Shown piece by piece: positions 57,091 to 64,000 of a DNA stretch of 64,000 nucleotides; the first letter of the stretch is position 1; each line of letters opens with the position of its first letter. The stretch is from Imbricaverruca yamaguchii. Lineage: Eukaryota; Arthropoda; Thecostraca; Neoverrucidae. The stretch lies in contig JAOTOL010001334.1 in NCBI GenBank assembly GCA_034440575.1, positions 421,501 to 485,500 on the forward strand, read 5' to 3'. A program made the translations under genes and the position numbers. The notes beneath the pieces were generated by a model. The model was not told where the DNA came from. It searched no databases and saw only the letters and a program-made list of their open reading frames with translations.

Positions 57091-57220
57091 GATTAGAGAA
57101 GGGTCGTCTGTTGTGACCCATGCCTCAGTAATGCAAACAAAATCTGGGTCCTCCTCAGCAACATATCACTTAAACTCATCAAATTTGGATCAAATACTCT
57201 GAGCATTAAGCATCATACAA
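57060..57220 (-). pseudogene. Start of LINE ORF2 (endonuclease N-terminus), decayed
   Basis: The minus strand reads NCMMLNAQSI, stop, SKFDEFK, stop, EEDPDFVCITEAWVTTDDPS. This is the start of an AP-type endonuclease (L-N-x-x-S-I ... K-x-D-E-F ... D-x-x-x-I-T-E-x-W) as in CR1/L2-like LINEs. A leader ORF (57,213-57,407, 64 codons) precedes it. It stops abruptly where transposase sequence begins. Confidence 0.7.
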
Positions 57221-57412
57221 TTAACATATGTTCCATCACAAACTTCAGCTTGTTCATGTTGAGTAGCTCTTTCATCTTTGGATGAGCTACCACTCTGCCC
57301 CTTGAACTACTGCTATCCCTATTTGCTGACTGTGAGGTTCTATTGCCTAGGCTGTCACTATTGGCATATCCCTGAGATGGCAGTGCCACTTCATCCCTCC
57401 CCACCACATTGC

Positions 57413-57990
57413 CTAGTTCCCCTGAAGGACATGCTCATATACTTTGCTTAACACATGGACCTCCTTCTCGGAGAAGTGCAGGCCATCCCTCTGATAGGTT
57501 TCATGAGCCATAAAACCTGCATCACTTGTCAACAAAAGTCAAACCTAACTCATGGCAGAGCCTGCCTACCCTGGCATTGGCTGCCGGTACCCTAGAGCTC
57601 CACTCAGGGAGACTGCCTTAGGCAGAATAGCAGTCGCAATGACTCTGCTATTGCTATGCTTCAGGTTGGCCAGAAGGGCCCTGTGGTCCTGTGGCAGCTC
57701 CTCACTCCTAGCAGGACCTATGTTATTTACCTGCACCTGCACTATAACTGCCCTATACTGGTGCACACTGGTGGCCTGTCACCACTGGCACCAAGTCTTT
57801 GACCTTGGCACCAGGCCTGGTGATGCACCGATCCTTTCACTTACACCCTTTCAAAATATTCCGCCATGTACCTTAGGTAAAGATTGCAATATTTTATGTC
57901 AGGCAATTCCTCCTTCCGGACTGCTCCACAGCCTCAAATCGGTCATCCTCCAGCCAAAACCCTTGGTTTCAGAGCTGCATATGCAGGTGA
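57413..57990 (-). pseudogene. LINE ORF1 esterase (SGNH hydrolase) domain, decayed
   Basis: The minus strand reads VIVQVQVNNIGPARSEELPQ, LLANLKHSNSRVIATAILPK, then in other frames HELGLTFVDK and YQRDGLHFSEKEVHVLSKVY to a stop at 57,413. The V-x-N-x-I-G and D-G-L-H-F blocks are those of the SGNH-hydrolase domain in ORF1 of CR1/L2-like LINEs. Several frameshifts show it is dead. It is followed in the same orientation by the ORF2 start. Confidence 0.7.
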
Positions 57991-58458
57991 AAATTTGATA
58001 CATTTACGGCGCCCCTTTGACCAATGCTTCAAGCCAAGCAAAAGCTCAAACAGACTAAGTACCACTGATTAAGATTTTCTAGTGATTTATAGTAAATAAC
58101 TGGGCAATGCAATGGAGAATTACATGCTTCACTTGATCCAAAACACATAAGTTGCTCCCAAGAACACACACAACGCACCATAAACGTAGTACACCACGCC
58201 ATGCGTTTAGATGTTCCCTGAAACAAAGAAACGAAGGCATATATGTTTTTCATTAATTCCTTACCGCCACAGAGTTCCATGCAGCAGAATCACGGTTCCC
58301 CAGCTTCTCCAAAAAAGCGGAAATTGGCCGAAACTAAACCACGCTTTACTCTCCAACGCGTGAATGTGCTGCTGGAATCAAACAATGTCCTATCCAGGAT
58401 TAGCTTCGGCCTCCAACCGCTAGGTGGCAATAGCTCGTCCTTGGTCGCCGATTCCGGG
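57991..58458. other. Right interior of the P/THAP-type element, unassigned
   Basis: This is where the transposase N-terminus would be expected. No C2CH THAP motif was recognised. A plus-strand ORF (58,243-58,482) contains SPKKRKLAE, a nuclear-localisation-like run, and extends into the terminal repeat; it is probably fortuitous. Confidence 0.4.
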
Positions 58459-58488
58459 GAGTTTCCTATCCGTTTACTATAATCCGTG
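58459..58488 (-). repeat. Right terminal inverted repeat (30 bp)
   Basis: GAGTTTCCTATCCGTTTACT + ATAATCCGTG, matching the left end at 30 of 30 positions. Confidence 0.95.
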
Positions 58489-58495
58489 GTATTAC
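58489..58495. repeat. Target-site duplication, right
   Basis: GTATTAC immediately outside the right inverted repeat. Confidence 0.85.
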
Positions 58496-59895
58496 ATTAA
58501 TGAGATTGAATGCTGAATCATAGGTAACAATATTTCTCGCCAGATGGCAGGATGATACAATTGAGTACGTGGTCTTTGCGTGCAGCTGTCCTATTGTTCG
58601 AGAGCTCGGTAGCCCGCGCATCGACGCGTGGGAAAGTAATGCGTTGCGCAGTGGCCGATGATCGTATAACATTCACACGATTTTCGCCTGCAATGCGTCG
58701 ACGCGTGGGAAAATAATGCGACACGCAGTGGTGGATGATGGCAAGACATTTGCATGTTATCCGTCTGCAATATGCCATGCAATGACCAGGCCATGAAATG
58801 CAACGATGCCTTTTCATGGCCTGGTCAGGCGTAGGAACGTCCCCAAAAGTGAGTGGGCCAGGGTGAACAGCAGGGACGCATCAAGGAATTTCGCAAAATA
58901 CCATGGTTGAGCACTTTTGGGTCGATAACCCGATAATTTTAATTGTAAACACACAACTTTTACCACTAGGATGGGGACCGCTAAAGAACATCCGTTGTTC
59001 ACTGATGTTCATGGGGAGACAGAATAGACCGCCAGTCCAACTTATCCCGTAAACGAACATTTTGAAATGGCCAAAAGCTGCAGGGGGTCATTATGAGTTC
59101 ACCGATCTATGCTTTTGCACAATTCAGATTGTTGTTCATTGAGTTGAGTTTTTCCCCTTAGACATTCTTCACACGTTCATATTTTCATGGCATGTTACTT
59201 GAATGTGAAGATGAGAAAGGGTTTGATTTGATTAAGATTGCCAGATATTGCCATACTTAGTACTTATTGGCCCACAGACGTTTCTAAGGCAGTGTTCACC
59301 TTACAAGTTTGCACTGGCTGCTAGTAAGAACGAAACCTACTTGCTGGCCGATGAAGAAATTATCATGATTATTGTTGGAGATGATGAGAAAAGGAAAGAC
59401 GGGTGATCGCTGGTTGAAGATGCTTTGATCCGGTTTGTGGGAGGCCATGATTTGCAAGCTGACAGAATGGGGAAAAGAAAAGCTCTATAAATAATAACAT
59501 ATGGTATTGTGTTCGTCCTCAGGGCCTCATCAGTCACCTCAAACATTTGTGCAGTGCACATCGTGCACTTTATAATGTTTGTCACTTGAAAGGAAATGCT
59601 ACAACTGCATCACGTAACACCCGCCTGAAGCGGAATGAAAGCGCATATGTTGAGGACCAACAAAGCAGTGCAAAACAGCTGATAGGTGACAACACACGAC
59701 ACCTCATAAAGTCATAACGTGTTCAGACTTAGGGCCGCAAGGGCCCATCCTGAATTCACTTCGATGACTCTCCTTCCCACGTTTTCTAGTGGCTAAGAAA
59801 TCCGGATAACCGCTTAGCTTTGACGCACCTCATTTCTGATTAAATAACAACGCTTCCAGATTGGGTACCGAACTGAGAGTCCAGTTAGGTGTTCT
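58496..59895. other. No recognisable gene
   Basis: Short ORFs only. GCGTCGACGCGTGGGAAA-like sequence is repeated near 58,620 and 58,697 (GCGCATCGACGCGTGGGAAA / ATGCGTCGACGCGTGGGAAA), suggesting a small 77-bp duplication. Confidence 0.5.
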
Positions 59896-59899
59896 TTTT

Positions 59900-61440
59900 A
59901 ACCTTTCCGATTTTCTTTGTCTTCGGATGTGTTTTAAGGCACCAGCAATTTTTTGCTTGGGGCTCGACACGTTGCGAGCAATTTATGCGATACCGGCTTT
60001 TTAAACAAAAGTAAAGTTTTGTTACTTATTTTTGTGTACCGACGATAATTTGTAAGCATCGGTGCGTTTTCGTGGGCCCCGCAGTGTTCATTTAGTGCAC
60101 CGTCTTTTCATTCCTTTTCTAGGACCATGTCGATTTTTTAGGGACCTAGCGTGTTTTTGAGGCCCTATGCTGTATCAAACCCCGCTGTGCTTTGAGGGAC
60201 CGTTGTGTCTTGATTTTTAGCTCCGGTGTGTATACTTAGAGCAGCAGAATGTCTTAAGGCAATGCCGTTTTATTCCAGACTCGGAAAGCTTTGAAGCGCT
60301 CGGTGCATTTTCGTACTCACGCTATGCTCTTTGAGTCCCGCTGTGGTTTTTCCTCATGTTTGTGGGACTTCGGCACAATATTAAGGGCCCGGTATAATTT
60401 CTTTGGATCCGGTCTCGACGTTTCTGGCCCAGTGGCGTGGTTCCGGGAGAATCGGACGTCACTTTTCTGGGCTTGACAGTTTTTAGTGACTGATTCTGAA
60501 TTATGTAAAGTCCCAGCCAAGGCCTGATTTTTCAGGCCCTCGGCGACATTTCTGTATTTTTATGTCCCGCCGGGATTTGTCGAGCTCCGGAATGATTTTC
60601 GGTGTCGTATGCGATTTGTTAAGGCATCTCGTAGTATGTTTGGACTAAGGGGTTATTTTTCTGGTCGGAACATTTATTTTTCGGTACCTCCCTTTATTTT
60701 TTAGGGTTCTGGCTTGATTCTTGTCGGGTTGCGTTGTGACTTTGGGACCACGCTGTGCTTATTTGGGGACATCAACGCCAATTTGTGTGAGCCCCGAGGG
60801 AATTATTGATGCCTCGGCCAGAACTTACGCGACTACCGACGAGAATTTTGGGTCCCATGCGCGACATTTGGTGGTGGTGGTGTTGGCGCCAGTTCACAGG
60901 TCGCGTTGTGTTAATCCGACCCCAGGCCCAGACTAATTTTAACGTTCCCCGGCGCAAATGTTAGAGCCCGAAGCAAGTTTTTTGGTGTCCGCTGTATTTA
61001 TTTAAAACCCTTAATTATGGGGGCCCGAAGCGAATGTATCTTGCCCTAGAACTTTTGTTGTGGACCCAGGCGCGATTCTTGAGTTCTTCGGAGCCCGCCT
61101 TGCTAGGACGGAGGGAGATTTTCCTCTTTATCATGTCATTGCGGCTGCTCAACGAGTTTTTTTTCCAGCGGATGGCACCATTCAGAGTAGAAAGGCCCTC
61201 AGGATAATTTCCTTTCGTGACCTCTTCTGAATTGTCCGGTACTCGGGTGAACTCGATAGAATCCCTTTGTGGTTTATTGGGATCGACTTCTATTTTTGTA
61301 AGCCTCCTGCGCGATATTTGTGAGCCCCAGTGCGATTCTTCGGGCTCCTGGTGCATTTTTTCCGTGCTCCAACGCACTTCCTTCCGGGGCCCGACATCTG
61401 TTTGGGGTCTTTGACGCAATTTTTGTGCCATTCCCGCACT
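59900..61440. repeat. Ancient diverged tandem repeat, about 30 bp
   Basis: Roughly 50 periods in which a GGGCCC/GAGCCC-type word, then G(T/C)GCGAT and a T run recur about every 30 bp (clear at 61,290-61,430: GAGCCCCAGTGCGATTCTTC, GGGCTCCTGGTGCATTTTTT). Units share only the word order, so this is a very old satellite-like array. Confidence 0.65.
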
Positions 61441-61676
61441 TGAAGTTGATGTAGTAAGGTGTAGACTTCATTATTGTACCTATGCTACCATTATACATAA
61501 TGGAAATAAGTATTTTATGGGCTACACCCAAGGTTAGTCATACTTAGTATCGTGCCGTATATTGGCTTGTGGGTGATATAATGCGGAGATGTGTTGAGGT
61601 TCGCATGATGTTTCATATTTCGTTCGATGGTACCTCTGGGTGACAGGGTTCAAATTCAGGGGACACCACTTCGAAA

Positions 61677-61985
<309 letters not shown>

Positions 61986-62047
61986 GTGATGGAGAAGGGA
62001 GAGAGGGAGAAGAATATATGGATATAGATATCAATGTATTTATATGC

Positions 62048-62058
62048 ATATATATATG

Positions 62059-62142
<84 letters not shown>
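62048..62142. repeat. AT microsatellite
   Basis: About 45 TA units, able to form cruciforms and a likely site of length change. Confidence 0.97.
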
Positions 62143-62144
<2 letters not shown>

Positions 62145-62395
62145 GTAGGTGAAGACATGGACCTGTAGTTCCATATAAATGTATAGATTAGGTATATGCC
62201 GCGCCTTCAGTTGTTCTTGTGCCTTGTGTTCGCCGACGTTAAATTCACGATAGTTTTGCAGGACTCGCAAGCGTTTGTTTCAGCGCTGGACGCCCGGCAG
62301 CCATCCCAGAGACTCGTGTTTCGTGACGTCACCCCTCGCCGAAGAGCGGATAGCTAGTGATCATAGTGACTTCTAGTGATCAAGCCACCTCCTTC

Positions 62396-62485
62396 CACAA
62401 ACACACAAATGCACATACACACAAATACACACACACACATACATACACACATACCTACACACACACATACACACACACATTTACA
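62396..62485. repeat. CA microsatellite, interrupted
   Basis: (CA)n with ATACA and TTT interruptions. Confidence 0.95.
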
Positions 62486-62489
62486 CTCA

Positions 62490-63595
62490 CGCTGCATATT
62501 ACTAGGTGTCGAGCTCGGCTGTGGCTCAGTCACCTATTGGTCCGTTAACAGCAGAGCTGGGGCAGGCTGTCATCTAGTCTGTTGCGACGGCGCAAAATAT
62601 GCCGCTTATCCCCTGGTTCTCTAGATCTACCAGGAGACATAAATAAGTCAGAGCGTCCCTCCTCGATCCTCCGCAATATTCATGACCACCTAGTGTTTTT
62701 TTCTTCAGTAATACCTTCACAAATGACACATCTCTATGTTTGTTGATTGAGGAAGAGAATACCAGAGGTAATTGTGAGCCTATATGGAGTACTCTCATTT
62801 ACTTTGTACCGATTCAGTGCTCCATTAGAAATTGCAAGATCGCCATCAGTTAGCCGTTTCTAGATCAGCTCTGCTTTTGAAGCAGGCTGGCGGTTCAGAT
62901 CGCGGCCAGCTCGCCTCTTCGGGGAAATCCGAGCCGGGCTGCTGCTTCGAGCGCCCAGCCACGCAGGCTGGGAATCTGACGACTGCAGTGGCGGACACAG
63001 TTGTTGAACTATTCATCATTTTGTCAACATGTACAGTATCTTCAGATCTATATGCTGTTGTGCTATTGGCGCATCATCTTTCCCCTGTCAGTCATGTGGA
63101 GGTATCCTTGGAGATTAAGCTGAAGACGCCACTGGCAACTTGCACATGTCACTGGATACGGCGAGGGTGAGGCATTATATATTGCGGTCGTCTGGGGGGA
63201 GGGGATGGGGTAGTTGATGCGTGGTCTTCCAACGCAGGCTTGGGACGGGCTACAGGGAACTGACACCAGCGGACGGTCTGGCTTATTCAATGGCCGACGT
63301 GGTTGACTGGTTTAAGGTCGATACACATATGCATAGTGCAAGGTGTTGAACGATATGTCAAATGTATGGCTTTTTAACCTTGAAATCATTTTGCTCGCAT
63401 GCAGCATCCAGCTAGGAGTGTGTGTGTGTAAGTGAATTATAACAGCCTGCCACGGTGTGGTGATTTCGGCTGTTTACAACTTTGAAGTCGGTTGGAGGTG
63501 GTGGTCCGGACGGTGCCTGGTAGTAGTTGGTGGAGGGGGTTGGGGGTCATCGCTTTTGGTATTAACATTGCAAACATACATGGTCATACACTGTT
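62490..63595. other. No recognisable gene
   Basis: Short ORFs only, no known motif. Confidence 0.4.
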
Positions 63596-64000
63596 AGTTG
63601 TCTCTTACAATCTCTTTTTGTCTTTTGTCTAGTTCTTTGTTGTTGTTTTCTTTCGGTTCTTTTTTAAATTTTTTCCTTTCTTTTTGTTTGTTTGTTTTAG
63701 TTTTAGTTTTTGTTTTGTTTAGTTTTTCTGTTTTTTTCCAATTCCTCTTTACGTTTGTTTGAGGTTCTGATGTCGGTCTGGCAAGCTTCTTTCGATTAAA
63801 AAAAATATAAACACATGTCATGGGCAGAGTTGGGAGAGACCGGGTTGAGGAGTTGTTCGGATGTTTGTTCCTATGCTGTCTAGTGTCGAGTAGGTTTATT
63901 ACGTGTTTTGGTTTTCATGGGTGTTGTGGTTGGTTTGTTCGTGGATGTAGTGTTTGGTTTGTTGGTTGCTCGTGTTGTCGGTGCTTGGGTGGTTTGTAGA
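63596..64000. repeat. Strand-asymmetric T/G-rich low-complexity region
   Basis: 63,600-63,735 is T-rich with TTTGTTTTG-type words; 63,830-64,000 is GT-rich (GTTTGGTTTGTTGG). The minus-strand Lys-rich ORF (63,594-63,821) is a by-product of the composition. Confidence 0.75.

Larger units (their letters stand above)
54080..58488 (-). mobile_element. P/THAP-type DNA transposon with intact ends
   Basis: 4,409 bp bounded by perfect 30-bp terminal inverted repeats starting CACGGATTATAGTAAACGGA, with GTATTAC directly repeated outside both ends. Inside are the C-terminal part of a P/THAP9-like transposase (minus strand) and a LINE fragment. P-family elements typically start with CA and make 7-8-bp target duplications, which agrees. 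The N-terminal DNA-binding THAP domain was not found and the transposase is broken, so the copy is non-autonomous. Its ends could still be mobilised in trans. Confidence 0.88.

Noticed and set aside
58243..58482. Plus-strand ORF with a nuclear-localisation-like PKKRKLAE as a gene
   Set aside because: It runs into the terminal inverted repeat, opposite to the transposase, and has no other motif.
63594..63821. Lys/Glu-rich minus-strand protein
   Set aside because: A by-product of T-rich low-complexity DNA.

Overview
The window is eukaryotic nuclear DNA from an animal, most likely an arthropod and plausibly a crustacean. The evidence is a multi-exon Cys-loop channel gene with GT-AG introns, an invertebrate-type GILT gene, I/Jockey-like LINEs with RNase H, a CR1/L2-like LINE with an ORF1 esterase, a P/THAP-type DNA transposon and tRNA-derived SINEs. 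No species-level marker is visible. Coding density is low. The most striking general property is the number of minisatellites: about two dozen arrays with units from 15 to 60 bp. Most long open reading frames are by-products of these arrays.

Layout. 1-400 is a 60-bp array with a three-unit super-period, followed by two abutting perfect palindromes (747-834). 2.0-10.7 kb is non-coding DNA with arrays of 50, 41, 27, 54 and 16/17 bp; the last is strongly G-rich. 11.6-15.1 kb holds two related SINE copies and two decayed LINE C-termini. In one of these LINEs a 36-bp piece of the coding sequence has expanded into a minisatellite. 16.3-21.7 kb is GC-rich and dense in arrays. 21.7-28.7 kb is mostly unremarkable, with a CpG-rich promoter-like island at 25.9-26.7 kb and a hairpin cluster at 27.7 kb. 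A 32-bp array (28.7-29.5 kb) abuts an intronless GILT thiol reductase gene (29,547-30,170, minus strand).

The main gene is a minus-strand Cys-loop ligand-gated ion channel, rebuilt here from nine exons between 50,750 and 36,157. Every exon junction has a consensus-type GT/AG and matching phase, giving 424 codons: signal peptide, extracellular domain with Cys-loop, M1-M4 and a short M3-M4 loop. The M2 lead-in reads Pro-Gly-Arg instead of the usual anion-channel Pro-Ala-Arg. Its introns carry minisatellites and an antisense LINE fragment. Upstream lie a second, frame-broken copy of exon 1 and a likely decayed M3 exon, which look like remains of a tandem paralogue.

51.8-53.6 kb is a 5'-truncated I-like LINE (RNase H, Cys/His tail, 3' UTR, poly-A). 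54,080-58,488 is a P/THAP-type DNA transposon with perfect 30-bp terminal inverted repeats, a 7-bp target duplication, a broken transposase, and a piece of CR1/L2-like LINE (ORF1 esterase plus start of ORF2) joined to the transposase in the same orientation. The right end holds an old, highly diverged satellite-like region (59.9-61.4 kb) and GA, AT and CA microsatellites.
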